A DNA stretch of 64,000 nucleotides from Phyllobacterium chamaecytisi (lineage in GTDB: Bacteria; Pseudomonadota; Alphaproteobacteria; Rhizobiales; Rhizobiaceae), in the NCBI RefSeq assembly GCF_020164455.1, contig NZ_JAIQWW010000015.1, positions 1-64,000 of the forward strand, given 5' to 3'. Under the pieces are notes generated by a model, which did not search any database, was not told the origin of the DNA, and saw only the letters and a list, made by a program, of their open reading frames with translations. Position 1 is the first letter of the stretch, and the number at the start of each line of letters is the position of its first letter. Position numbers and translations under genes: made by a program. Below are positions 53,340 to 62,591 of this stretch, piece by piece.

Positions 53340-54770
53340 CTAATTGCTCTCCGGCTGATCGGGTTCGACCTTGAGGACGATGCCCTCGATGCCTGCCACA
53401 CGGACCTGCTGTCCCTTTTTCAGCGGCGTCTCGGATACTGCCGCCCACCGTTCGCCATGGGCAAGGACATGCCCGCGGCGTCCACGCCACTCCAGGACCT
53501 CGCCATGCGCTCTCACCATCTCCTCGCTGCCCGTCACCACCGGGCGTTTGTGCGAGGAAAAGACCACGTGGACGATGATCAAGGAAAGCGCCAGACTGGT
53601 CAGGGCGACGCCTGCGGTCAGCGGCCAGGAAATGCGAAAAGCTGGAATGTCGGTATCGATCAATATCGTGGCGCCGGATATGAAAGCGATGACGCCGCCA
53701 ATGCCCAGAACGCCGAAAGATGTCACGAACGCTTCGGAAGCCATCATCGCAAGACCGAGGATAATGAGACCAAGACCAGCAAAATTCACAGGAAGCACAG
53801 CGAGTGCGTATAGGCCGATCAGAAGGCAAATCGCGCCGATGGTTCCCGGAAAAAACGAACCCGGAGCCATGAATTCGAAGATAAGTCCGTAGATACCTAT
53901 CATCATCAGGATCAGCGCGACATTCGGGTTCGTGATCACCATCAGCAGCTCCGTGCGCCAGTCCTTGTTGATCTGGTCAAGAGGAAGACCTCTGGTATCG
54001 AGCGTAATCTCATTTCCTCCCGCGCTGACTTTGCGGCCATTGGCCTGCGCCAGAAGGTCATCCACGCTCGTTGCGAGGATATCGATCACATTTTCGTTGA
54101 GCGCCGCGCTGGAGGAAAGGCTTGCCGCTTCACGCACCGCTTTTTCGGCCCAGTCGACGTTCCGGCCGCGCAGTTCAGCCAGTGAGCGGATATAGGCCGT
54201 CGCGTCGTTGATCGCTTTCGTTTCCATCGGGCTGTGCGGCGTAGGGGGAGTGACCGTGTCGTCCCCATCCTTTTTTGTCCTGGCGTCCTGATCCTTGTTC
54301 TTATTGTCCTCGCCGCTCCCTGGAAATGGCAAATCGCCGATCTGGATGGGCGTCGCTGCGCCAAGATTGGTCCCGGGCGCCATCGCCGCGATGTGACTGG
54401 CATAGAGAATGTAGGTGCCGGCGCTGGCTGCGCGTGCGCCGCTTGGACTGACATAAGTGGCTACGGGCACCGGGGAGCCGAGGATGCCACGAATGATGTC
54501 GCGCATGGACGTGTCCAGACCGCCGGGCGTGTCCATTTGCAGAATAACGAGAGGCGCGTTGCGCTCTGCCGCCGTTCGCAAGCCACGCAATATATAGTCG
54601 GATAAGGCTGGGCCAACGATGCCTTCGAGTTGCAGGACCAGCACTGTACGTGCGCTCTGTGCATCGTTCGGCAATACGGACAAAAAGCTACCGAGTAACA
54701 CTACGGCAACGGAAAGGGCGGCACGATTATATCCGAACCAATCTGCGATGAATTTTCTCATCAGGCCCAT
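53340..54770 (-). CDS. NfeD-family membrane-bound serine protease (ClpP class)
   Basis: A 476-residue protein. After an N-terminal signal or anchor helix, residues about 40-240 form the ClpP-like protease ([40 protein letters not shown] with the catalytic Ser, and [20 protein letters not shown] with the Lys). Four or five membrane helices follow, and the C-terminal NfeD OB-fold domain ([20 protein letters not shown]) ends the protein. A long polar insert is rich in Asp/Lys ([17 protein letters not shown]). In Pyrococcus the homologue cleaves the stomatin partner. ATG 54761 is an alternative start. Confidence 0.93.
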   Translation of the reverse strand: MGLMRKFIADWFGYNRAALSVAVVLLGSFLSVLPNDAQSARTVLVLQLEGIVGPALSDYILRGLRTAAERNAPLVILQMDTPGGLDTSMRDIIRGILGSPVPVATYVSPSGARAASAGTYILYASHIAAMAPGTNLGAATPIQIGDLPFPGSGEDNKNKDQDARTKKDGDDTVTPPTPHSPMETKAINDATAYIRSLAELRGRNVDWAEKAVREAASLSSSAALNENVIDILATSVDDLLAQANGRKVSAGGNEITLDTRGLPLDQINKDWRTELLMVITNPNVALILMMIGIYGLIFEFMAPGSFFPGTIGAICLLIGLYALAVLPVNFAGLGLIILGLAMMASEAFVTSFGVLGIGGVIAFISGATILIDTDIPAFRISWPLTAGVALTSLALSLIIVHVVFSSHKRPVVTGSEEMVRAHGEVLEWRGRRGHVLAHGERWAAVSETPLKKGQQVRVAGIEGIVLKVEPDQPESN

Positions 54771-55181
54771 GGTCCAGCTTACATCAGAGCGTTTGCTTCT
54801 GCCATATGCGCATTGAAATTCGCGCACCCAACACACACACGCCTCGGTGGCATCGACGTGCCATAGTGGGGTGATTGCAACCGTCGCGAGAAGCGGAGGA
54901 CGTTATCCCATCGCAATGCCCATTGTTATAGAGATCGACCTTGACGCCGAAGAGATTCGGTCATTCGAAGTGATTTGAACACATCCACCTATCGTGAGAA
55001 AATTCCAGTGTTCGGTGAGACAGGCCTGCGGAACGCGGCAACCTCCGAACGAGGAAACACAAGGAGCCGGGGTCTCTCGGGCTCGATCTGAGAACCTCTC
55101 GCTCACCGCATGACGATCCATGTAGCTGGCTTTGCCTCAGGCTTAGTCAGGTGTGTTTCCGGTGTAGCAAAGGAAACGATC
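54771..55181. other. Gene-free stretch upstream of the formate dehydrogenase gene
   Basis: Between divergent genes, with no ORF worth naming. It should hold both promoters. I see no strong palindrome or promoter boxes that I would defend. Confidence 0.5.
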
Positions 55182-56381
55182 ATGGCCAAAATAATTTGTG
55201 TTCTCTACGATGATCCGGTCGACGGCTATCCGAAAACATATGCACGGGACGGTCTTCCGAAAATCGACCACTATCCCGGAGGCCAAACATTCCCTTCACC
55301 CAAGGCAATAGACTTTCAACCCGGAACGCTGCTCGGAAGCCTTTCGGGTGAACTGGGTCTCCGAAAATATGTTGAATCGCTTGGCCACACGCTTGTGGTC
55401 ACCGCCGACAAGGATGGTCCGGATTCAGTGTTCGAGAAGGAACTGCTTGATGCTGAAATCGTCATCTCACAGCCATTCTGGCCGGCATATTTGACTGCAG
55501 AGCGCATTACCAAGGCATCGAAGCTCAAATTGGCGCTCACGGCGGGAATCGGATCTGATCACGTCGATCTTCAGGCCGCGATCGACCGTGGCATTACCGT
55601 CGCAGAGGTTACCTATTGCAACTCCATCAGTGTCTCCGAACACGTTGTCATGATGATCCTGGGATTGGTGCGAAACTACATTCCTTCCCATCAATGGGTA
55701 GTCAAAGGCGGCTGGAACATCGCTGATTGTGTCGCCCGCTCCTATGACGTCGAGGGGATGCACGTTGGAACAGTCGCCGCAGGCCGTATTGGTCTGGCCG
55801 TGCTGCGTCGTCTCAAGCCCTTTGACATGCATCTTCACTATCATGACCGGCACCGGCTTCCGGACACCGTCGAAAAGGAACTTAACGTGACATGGCATGA
55901 CACGGTCGAGGACATGGTCAAGGTCTGTGATGTCGTGACCATCAACTGCCCGCTTCATCCGGAAACGGAAAACCTGTTCAACGAGAAAATGCTCTCGAAA
56001 ATGAAACGCGGCGCCTATCTGGTGAACACCGCCCGCGGCAAGATTTGCAATCGTGATGCTGTCGCCAGAGCATTGGAAAGCGGCCAGTTGGCCGGGTATG
56101 CAGGGGATGTCTGGTTTCCGCAACCGGCACCGAAAGACCATCCGTGGCGGACTATGCCGCATCACGGAATGACGCCGCACATCTCCGGAACATCCTTGTC
56201 CGCCCAGGCGCGCTACGCGGCGGGAACACGAGAAATCCTTGAATGCTGGTTCGAAGGGCGGTCCATTCGCGAGGAGTATCTGATCGTTGACGGCGGGAAA
56301 CTTGCAGGTGCAGGTGCACATTCCTACAGCACCGGCGATGCGACGGCCGGGTCCGAAGAAGCAGAGCGTTTCAAGAAATGA
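55182..56381 (+). CDS. fdh: NAD-dependent formate dehydrogenase (single-subunit)
   Basis: A 399-residue D-2-hydroxyacid-dehydrogenase-fold enzyme that oxidises formate to CO2 with NAD, without metals. It is closely similar throughout to the well-known Pseudomonas and yeast enzymes: KIICVLYDDPVDGYPKTYAR, GLRKYVESLGHTLVVTADKD, the AGIGSDHVDLQAA segment, GTVAAGRIGLAVLRRL (NAD loop), NTARGK with the catalytic Arg, and HGMTPHISGTSLSAQ with the catalytic His. ATG 55182 is clear. It is separate from the complex I locus but could feed it with NADH from formate. Confidence 0.97.
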   Translation: MAKIICVLYDDPVDGYPKTYARDGLPKIDHYPGGQTFPSPKAIDFQPGTLLGSLSGELGLRKYVESLGHTLVVTADKDGPDSVFEKELLDAEIVISQPFWPAYLTAERITKASKLKLALTAGIGSDHVDLQAAIDRGITVAEVTYCNSISVSEHVVMMILGLVRNYIPSHQWVVKGGWNIADCVARSYDVEGMHVGTVAAGRIGLAVLRRLKPFDMHLHYHDRHRLPDTVEKELNVTWHDTVEDMVKVCDVVTINCPLHPETENLFNEKMLSKMKRGAYLVNTARGKICNRDAVARALESGQLAGYAGDVWFPQPAPKDHPWRTMPHHGMTPHISGTSLSAQARYAAGTREILECWFEGRSIREEYLIVDGGKLAGAGAHSYSTGDATAGSEEAERFKK

Positions 56382-56747
56382 TCTTCGGTAGGCTGGCTTA
56401 CGCCGCTCGCCAAAACTTAGGCAAACATACGGGTCCGCCAACAGAAACAGCTCTGGACCCGTCGGGGAGGGCGTGCCCCTGCTAGCGGGTGCGAAGCGGA
56501 TTTCTCCGTTGGTCCATTTCTAGTATTGAAGACTTCTGGGCACAATCAAAAACCGTTCTTATCGGCATTTTCAAACGAACGGTTACTGCTGCCTGCCCCT
56601 ATTGTATGTGTTGATTAAGCAAAGGGCAGATAGTCGATTTAATAACAAGAATTCTGACACAAATGTCGGCTTGAATCCCGGGACATTCACATCGCTGCTC
56701 ATGCTCACCTCTCTCAAATAATGTGACAATGCCATCGGACGGCATGT
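56382..56747. other. Gene-free stretch with inverted and direct repeats
   Basis: It holds copy 2 of the 22-bp repeat at 56560-56581. Around it, AACCGTTC (56551-56558) and GAACGGTT (56577-56584) form a perfect 8-bp inverted repeat with an 18-base centre. No gene is visible. It may be the end of a lost mobile sequence. Confidence 0.55.
56560..56581. repeat. 22-bp direct repeat, copy 2
   Basis: Identical to 30270-30291, with weaker similarity over about 35 bp. This copy lies inside a symmetrical 34-bp arrangement, the other does not. Confidence 0.85.
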
Positions 56748-56984
56748 TCAAGATGCGAGTATCTTCGAGATGGTGATTGTTTCATGTTTCCCTTCGTCCG
56801 GCTTGACCTCGACGCTCCCAAGGTTGTCGATCTCATGTAACACCTGTTCAACCTCGTCGTCGCTGAACTTGCCGATAGTCCGAAGCTTCTCGGCCAGAGC
56901 GTCAGCTGTGGTCTTTATCGGACCATAAACAAGTCGGCCATGTGCTTCGATCGTGAATAGAAGGGTAGGCGTAGTCTCGAGCAT
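56748..56984 (-). CDS. Small hypothetical protein
   Basis: A 78-residue protein: MLETTPTLLFTIEAHGRLVY, a helix KTTADALAEKLRTIGKFSDD, and an acidic-basic tail. AGGAG lies upstream of the ATG at 56982-56984. Predicted soluble, alpha/beta. No family is recognised. It has no obvious partner. Confidence 0.6.
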   Translation of the reverse strand: MLETTPTLLFTIEAHGRLVYGPIKTTADALAEKLRTIGKFSDDEVEQVLHEIDNLGSVEVKPDEGKHETITISKILAS

Positions 56985-57044
56985 TTCGGATCTCCTGAAC
57001 ATCGTGGTTCTACCAAAGCACAAGAAGGACGGTTATTACCGCGG

Positions 57045-57233
57045 TCACTTCCCTTCCAAGAAGCGTTTAGCACGGCTTTTCAGAGGATCGTTTCTCAGTA
57101 ACTGCGGGGTACTGTAAAAGTCAGGATAGTTTTCGGACAGGCCGGTTTCCTCATCCCCTGAAGCCTTCCGAGACGAACGTTGATCGTTGGAAGGTCGCTT
57201 GAAGACGTTGACGCCCAATTTGTCCACGTCCAT
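57045..57233 (-). CDS. Possible small basic protein
   Basis: A 62-residue hydrophilic ORF (MDVDKLGVNVFKRPSNDQRS, ending LLRNDPLKSRAKRFLEGK), divergent from the HAD gene with only 9 bp between starts. No clear ribosome site. The composition is protein-like but the short divergent spacing is awkward, so it may be spurious. Confidence 0.35.
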   Translation of the reverse strand: MDVDKLGVNVFKRPSNDQRSSRKASGDEETGLSENYPDFYSTPQLLRNDPLKSRAKRFLEGK

Positions 57234-57242
57234 TCTGCTTCG

Positions 57243-58022
57243 ATGATTAGCGGTGTGCTTCTGGATCTTGCTGGCGTCCTCTATGATGGCAAAGAGGTTA
57301 TTCCGGGCGCAACGAATGCTGTTGCCCGCCTGCACGAGGCTAACCTTCCTGTACGCTTCGTGAGCAACACGACACGGTCGAGCAAAGAATCCATTCTTAA
57401 GCAGCTCGACAGGCTTGGCTTTTCTGTCTCATTCAGCGAGCTTTTAACTCCAGCGCAAATAGCGCGTGAATGGCTTGGTCAACACAATCGATCGCCATAC
57501 CTCCTGGTTCACCCGGACCTGGTGGTGGATTTCCACGATGTGGCGGGCGGGGATGGAAGGGCGGTCATTGTCGGCGATGCAGGCAAGGCCTTCGATTACC
57601 TGGCGCTGAACAGGGCGTTTCGAGAGCTCATCAAGGGCGCGGAATTCCTGGCGCTGGCGCCGAACCGGACATTCAAGGATGCAGATGGAGAACTCAGTCT
57701 CGACGCGGGAGCATTCGTTGCGGCACTGGAATTCGCCAGTCAAAGAAGTGCTGTTGTCTTGGGAAAGCCGTCGCCTGCGTTCTTCCTGTCCGCACTAGCC
57801 AGCATGCAATGCCCGATTGCAGAAGCCGTAATAGTCGGCGACGATGCGGAAACCGACATCGCAGGGGCCTTGCGGACCGGACTTGCTCGCGCGTTGCTGG
57901 TACGCACGGGCAAATACCGCCCCGGCGACGAGGATCGTTTCAACCCCCCACCAACCGCAACCGTCAATGACATTTCCGCGGCAGTTGACTGGATTTTGGC
58001 AGCGCGCATTCGCGAAGAATGA
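57243..58022 (+). CDS. HAD-IIA family hydrolase (LHPP-like)
   Basis: A 259-residue haloacid-dehalogenase-type phosphatase. The first motif is LLDLAGVLYDG, in which the second Asp of the usual DxD is replaced by Ala. SNTTRSS is motif II, LGKPSPAFF provides the motif III Lys, and IVGDDAETDIAGAL is motif IV. The overall order matches the LHPP/HDHD2 branch. Because the general-acid Asp is missing (D-L-A-G), phosphatase activity may be reduced or altered. ATG 57243 is the start; a longer frame to 57180 is unlikely. Confidence 0.88.
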   Translation: MISGVLLDLAGVLYDGKEVIPGATNAVARLHEANLPVRFVSNTTRSSKESILKQLDRLGFSVSFSELLTPAQIAREWLGQHNRSPYLLVHPDLVVDFHDVAGGDGRAVIVGDAGKAFDYLALNRAFRELIKGAEFLALAPNRTFKDADGELSLDAGAFVAALEFASQRSAVVLGKPSPAFFLSALASMQCPIAEAVIVGDDAETDIAGALRTGLARALLVRTGKYRPGDEDRFNPPPTATVNDISAAVDWILAARIREE

Positions 58023-58201
58023 CTCGGTCCCTGTTCCCTTTCCGGAATGGCAAGGTACATGAACTATATCGGTCGAGTATGGCCCGACTGATGGTACTGA
58101 CGAAACCACTTTCTCCATAAGGTTCGACCAAAATGACGACGGATGCGAAGCCCCACGACATATCAGCATGACCAGTTGCAAAAATCACACCAATGTGGGA
58201 G

Positions 58202-59359
58202 TCATCTCGCGATCCAGCCTCGCCAGTTCGACGCCAATTGTGTCAGCCTCGGCGGGATTGGATTGCACAAGTGACCCGGAACTTTTTTGCGTGAAGTGCC
58301 AACACCTGGATCGAACTCTTTAGTCTCGATCAATCCACTAGACTTCACAGTTGAAGCATTCTTCCAGTATTTCCAACCTTCCCCTTGTATAAGACCGTGA
58401 TCAGCCAAATCTTTCCAGTTTTTGTAAACACCCGTGTCCTCATACAAGAAATGACGCACGTCCTCGCCTGAGGAATATACGGCGTATTCTTCGGTGTGCT
58501 CCGATCGGTTTGCCACATCCGAAACCTTATGAACAAAGGTCGATAGAAACTTGAAATGCAAGAGGGCACCCGATACGCCAAGTGCTCCACGCATATCGCC
58601 CAAATTCAGGGACAACGGCCAAACCTGATGCGATGACTTGAGAAACAGGAACTCTCCCGCCACGTAAACGAGGGGTATCTTGTTGAGTGCAGGACCATCC
58701 CAGATACGGCCCTGGAAATAGACCCGCCCACGGACCCCGCCCTTGATCCATATCGTCAAATTGCGTTTGTCGAAATGTGACTCGTAACCCGAACGGTCGA
58801 AGAGGTTACAAACACCCAGGGGGTTTCTTCCGGGCTCGCATACGTTTTCAACAATTGGATTACGGCTGTACATATCGACCATGACCGATCGCAGAGAACG
58901 ACCGCCCACGGAATCCATGTAAGCGGTCAACTGGCTGATCGGCCTTGTGTCGCAATGCGGGTAAACCAGAAATTCATCGGCATCGACGTAAAGGACCCAT
59001 TTTTCCTGGCAATACCGGTTGATGACTTCGTTGATCCAGTCGTTTCCAAACCTTGCTGCCTTGTAGGACCCGTTGGCCGAAAGGAGGGACACGTCGTCGA
59101 AGCTGGACAGCTGTTCTACCGTCCCATCGGTCGACCCGTTATCGATGCAAAGAAAATGCTCAAATCCAAGATCGCGATAATACTGCAGAAAGAAGGCCAG
59201 CCGATGCCCTTCGTCGCGGATGACGCATATGACAACATGGCGCGCGTGCTTGAGCCCGCTGCGCAGCAGGTCGCACTTGACCTGCCTGGCTTTCAGAGAC
59301 CGCCGCAGTCGGGCCTTTGCGTAGTGTGAAATGCTGGCAAGGGAAGCACTGTTAATCAT
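58202..59359 (-). CDS. Glycosyltransferase family 2-like protein
   Basis: A protein of about 385 residues. HVVICVIRDEGHRLAFFLQY with FEHFLCIDNGSTDGTVEQLS, and VLYVDADEFLVYP with the DxD metal site, mark a GT-A glycosyltransferase of the Glyco_tranf_2_4 type. It has a C-terminal helical part after GALLHFKFLSTFVHKVSDVA. No membrane segment. The preferred start is ATG 59359; the frame is open to 59395, which would overlap the GT8 gene. It probably adds a sugar to the exopolysaccharide unit. Confidence 0.88.
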   Translation of the reverse strand: MINSASLASISHYAKARLRRSLKARQVKCDLLRSGLKHARHVVICVIRDEGHRLAFFLQYYRDLGFEHFLCIDNGSTDGTVEQLSSFDDVSLLSANGSYKAARFGNDWINEVINRYCQEKWVLYVDADEFLVYPHCDTRPISQLTAYMDSVGGRSLRSVMVDMYSRNPIVENVCEPGRNPLGVCNLFDRSGYESHFDKRNLTIWIKGGVRGRVYFQGRIWDGPALNKIPLVYVAGEFLFLKSSHQVWPLSLNLGDMRGALGVSGALLHFKFLSTFVHKVSDVANRSEHTEEYAVYSSGEDVRHFLYEDTGVYKNWKDLADHGLIQGEGWKYWKNASTVKSSGLIETKEFDPGVGTSRKKVPGHLCNPIPPRLTQLASNWRGWIAR

Positions 59360-59372
59360 GCTCTTTCGACCA

Positions 59373-60284
59373 TCACACGACATAATCGCCGACAAGCAGA
59401 CCCTGGACTTGCGGGTTGGGCTTGTCCTCCTGCAACGCGTGTTTGATACGTTCCCGAATTGAACGATACTTGTATAACATTTTACGGTCGAATGTTATTC
59501 CGCGGTATAGCGCGTCGTATACCGGGTGCGATTTGCGTAAGTCGACGTAAACTTGGCTTTCTGCATCGCTCCATGGAAAGAAGGTCCCATGCCACGGCTT
59601 TGGATGCGCCATGTAGTGCACGATGGACAAGGAGGACATGTTCACAAGATGAAGAAACTGCTTCGGAAAGTTCCAGCGGTTCGACACGAGGATGAGTGAA
59701 GATCCGCAAACATAGTTCAGTGCACCTTGATCATGTTTACCCTCGCAGGCCGCCGGATTTTTCACAAAAAGTTCTAACGCCTCTTGCCCGATCCAGCCGT
59801 TACGGTGAAACTTCAGAACACCCGCGTTGAAATAGTGGCTGTCTCTTCCGCTGTGGAGGAGCTTATGGATCGATGTGTAATCACGCGCTGCAAAGAACTT
59901 TCCCTCAGGGGCGACGGCGTTTTCGAGCTCAGCCAGATTGCTGACGACCTGTGTGTCCCCATCGAGGTAAATAATCTGGGTGTACTCAGCGGGCAGGACC
60001 TGGCAAAGGACAAGCTTGGCCATCGTGCTGACGCTGATGCGTCCCTGGAAATGCGAGCCGTCGAGTTTGCCGAGCGAGTCCTTCAATGCTGCAGTCGCAT
60101 CGATCAGTTCGACCCCGCTCATCGCGAGCAGACCTTTCAACTCTGCAAAATTATCAAGGTGTTCCGACATGAGGACGCAGACGTCGGTCGCTGCGCTGGC
60201 GAATTTGCGAGCCTGGAGGGCCGAAAGAATAGTGGGAAACGCATACTCGACATCCGTAACGTAAACGACGCATTGATTGTTCAT
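59373..60284 (-). CDS. Glycosyltransferase family 8-like protein
   Basis: A 303-residue GT-A enzyme. TQIIYLDGDTQVVSNLAELE holds the DxD motif, SHYFNAGVLKFHRNGW the acceptor region, and SIVHYMAHPKPWHGTFFPW the HxxGxxKPW-like end typical of GT8. ATG 60284 follows GAGGGGCGGTGAT. It lies 13 bp before the GT2 gene and is co-transcribed with it. The donor is probably UDP-glucose or UDP-galactose. Confidence 0.88.
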   Translation of the reverse strand: MNNQCVVYVTDVEYAFPTILSALQARKFASAATDVCVLMSEHLDNFAELKGLLAMSGVELIDATAALKDSLGKLDGSHFQGRISVSTMAKLVLCQVLPAEYTQIIYLDGDTQVVSNLAELENAVAPEGKFFAARDYTSIHKLLHSGRDSHYFNAGVLKFHRNGWIGQEALELFVKNPAACEGKHDQGALNYVCGSSLILVSNRWNFPKQFLHLVNMSSLSIVHYMAHPKPWHGTFFPWSDAESQVYVDLRKSHPVYDALYRGITFDRKMLYKYRSIRERIKHALQEDKPNPQVQGLLVGDYVV

Positions 60285-60552
60285 ATCACCGCCCCTCTGA
60301 TTGGTCTTCGCCGGGAACACCCCTTATTGAACCCGTCACTGATACTGTCGTATGGAAACGCGATCCGGTATTTTGTTGCCAAATGCGTAACTGAGCGCCG
60401 TCGGTTTGAAATAAAGGGCTGGTTGACGACGATTTTTGAGCGTTTAATTGTTGAAATTTTAACCGCGGCGGGCGTTCCAATATCGTCAGTCTGGGGTGCC
60501 AAATCGCAAAGACCGGCAGTTGGGACCTGGTCGTGATGCAACGGGAGGGAGG

Positions 60553-60858
60553 ATGACAATGCTGAGCGGCGCAATCGTCGTGATGGTGATTTCGATCACG
60601 GCCGGGACCGCCATCCGTGTCTGGGCATTCGCAATCTTTGCGTTTTTCGTGGCAACTGGCTTGGGGGTCGTAACCTTCACCCAGGGCTCTTCCCTGATTG
60701 CCGCTGCGCTCTCCAGCGTTGCTATCCTTGCGCTCATGGAGGTCAGTTACCTGGTGGGCGTCTTTTTGTCGGGACTTTGGCGTCGCACTCGCAAACTTCC
60801 AAAAAATGGTTCCGCCGCTGATCCGGCGCATGCGGCAGACGAGCACCGCGGGAGCTGA
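60553..60858 (+). CDS. Small three-helix membrane protein in the polysaccharide locus
   Basis: A 101-residue protein with three hydrophobic segments (LSGAIVVMVISITAGTAIRV, AFAIFAFFVATGLGVVTF, IAAALSSVAILALMEVSYLV) and a basic then polar tail. A GGGAGG site precedes ATG 60553. Similar small proteins accompany exopolysaccharide genes in rhizobia, with unknown roles. It is the only plus-strand gene of the locus in view. Confidence 0.7.
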   Translation: MTMLSGAIVVMVISITAGTAIRVWAFAIFAFFVATGLGVVTFTQGSSLIAAALSSVAILALMEVSYLVGVFLSGLWRRTRKLPKNGSAADPAHAADEHRGS

Positions 60859-60992
60859 CTTTCCGCAGGGGCTTGCCGAACTGCTTTCGTGCGCCAACCA
60901 CCTGTCATCAACGATCTTCAAGGCGCGACGCGTAGAAAACCTTCGGGTCCGCCCGGATGCGGCTATGATTGGTCGGGATCGCAAGTGGCGTA

Positions 60993-62456
60993 TCATGGCG
61001 CTGAAACCATCGGCGTTCTCATCGAAGATGCCGCCTGGGGATATGGGCTCACAGGCGACGGAGCCGCGCGTCGTGGTGAGACGTGGGAGCCGGCAAGGCA
61101 ACCGGTGGCCAGCCCTGCGGTAATACTGAACAGCAAGCCGAGGTCAGTACTGCTCCCGGAGATCGTCGCCGAGGCGATCTGGGCGATTGACGCCATCACG
61201 GCGGCAATTCCGATTGCCCGGTCCTCTCGATCACTTGATTTGTGGCGACTGGCCGCTGTCAAGAGGCTGTACAGGAAGATGGCGAAAAGCACGGTGCCGC
61301 ACAATCCAACATTCGACAGCAATGCGGCAATAAAACTGGAAGCCCGGACTGTGCCGAGCCCAGCGCCGAAAGTGGCGGTCTCAACGAATGAGACGAGCGC
61401 CAGAGTGTTCCAGGCGGTGCGTTCTTCGCCCGATTGAGACTGGAGCTTGTCTGCGAAGGTAATGCTCGTGAGGTCCGTCACCGAATTCCACGCGTCCGGT
61501 ATCAGCATGAGTGCGACGATCACGCAGGGAACCATGAACAGTGTGACGACCAGGAAAGCAGCATAGGGGGCCGTGGCCCGGCCACTGGGGAGGCGTTTCA
61601 GGCTTAGAAGTACGACGAGGCCGAGAACAAGCAGACCGGCAATGTAGGCAGTTGTTGACGTGCACAGTATGATAGTCGCGCCAACAGATACCGTTGCCAG
61701 ACCGGTCAGGCGGCTTGGAAAACGCTCCAGCCAAAGCAAGAGCGTGAAAGAAAAGAAGACCAATGCGGCCGATCCGTAGGAGCTTGCTTCGGGAAAGGAA
61801 CCGACGATGCGTTTGAAACCGCTGATCGTCTCAGCCGTGTGCATCGTATAGTTGGCATTGCGTATGAAATCGAGTAGCTCGGCCTGGTCGGTCATGAACG
61901 CTCCGATATCGAGCAGCGCCAGGCCGAGGCACGCCATGGCCGTCACGATCAAACTTCGAGCGATGAGACGGGCGTGCCCGAGCCGGGTGAGGCCACTGAT
62001 GACGGCAAAGCATGCGAGGTCGCCGAGCAGATAGGCAGCCTGTGTAAAATTGGACGAACCTGGAGCCAGCGGAGAGGCCACTGTCGACATCGTCCCCGAC
62101 GCGTCGCGGGCGGACGAGTAGACGAGCGTTGCACCGGCAAAGATGCGGGGCAGAAAGAAAGCCGATACGGCGGAGAACAGGATATAGACAGCGAACCAGA
62201 AGCCGGGGCCCGGATACGCAATGCTGGCCAAGGCGGCCTGTGTTTCTATGGGGCGTAGCAAGGCGGTCGCGACAAAGAAAAGCACCAGAAGATGGCTGGG
62301 TTGGATGCTACCACCACCAAGCGAGGGCAGCTGGAGCGCCGCCGCTGCTCCAAAGAGCGTCGACAAACAAAGTGTCCCGATTGCAAAGCGTGCTCCGTAG
62401 ACCACACTAAGTGCGCCAAGCAGGAGGACGAAGTAGCCGATCGGTTCTATCGTCAT
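60993..62456 (-). CDS. O-antigen-ligase/ExoQ-like polysaccharide polymerase
   Basis: A 487-residue membrane protein with about 11 hydrophobic segments and a large non-cytoplasmic loop. GFKRIVGSFPEASSYGSAAL and FVETATFGAGLGTVRASSFI are typical of the Wzy/WaaL/ExoQ superfamily. It should polymerise or ligate lipid-linked oligosaccharide repeat units on the periplasmic side. The C-terminus is low-complexity (Pro/Ser). It lies 135 bp after the ExoF-like gene on the same strand. Confidence 0.85.
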   Translation of the reverse strand: MTIEPIGYFVLLLGALSVVYGARFAIGTLCLSTLFGAAAALQLPSLGGGSIQPSHLLVLFFVATALLRPIETQAALASIAYPGPGFWFAVYILFSAVSAFFLPRIFAGATLVYSSARDASGTMSTVASPLAPGSSNFTQAAYLLGDLACFAVISGLTRLGHARLIARSLIVTAMACLGLALLDIGAFMTDQAELLDFIRNANYTMHTAETISGFKRIVGSFPEASSYGSAALVFFSFTLLLWLERFPSRLTGLATVSVGATIILCTSTTAYIAGLLVLGLVVLLSLKRLPSGRATAPYAAFLVVTLFMVPCVIVALMLIPDAWNSVTDLTSITFADKLQSQSGEERTAWNTLALVSFVETATFGAGLGTVRASSFIAALLSNVGLCGTVLFAIFLYSLLTAASRHKSSDREDRAIGIAAVMASIAQIASATISGSSTDLGLLFSITAGLATGCLAGSHVSPRRAAPSPVSPYPQAASSMRTPMVSAP

Positions 62457-62591
62457 GCTTCAGCTTCCGATCTGGACAGTGATTGCATGGCCTGCATTTG
62501 CAATGCACGCGGTGGCGTTTCCAGCCGTCTTTCCCGGATCTGCCGGAAAGAAAGAGGGCAGGCCGGGCCACCGGCCCCGATGACATCTTCC

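Noticed and set aside
55467-56441. 324-codon minus-strand ORF opposite formate dehydrogenase
   Set aside because: Antisense of a strongly conserved enzyme; no family features.
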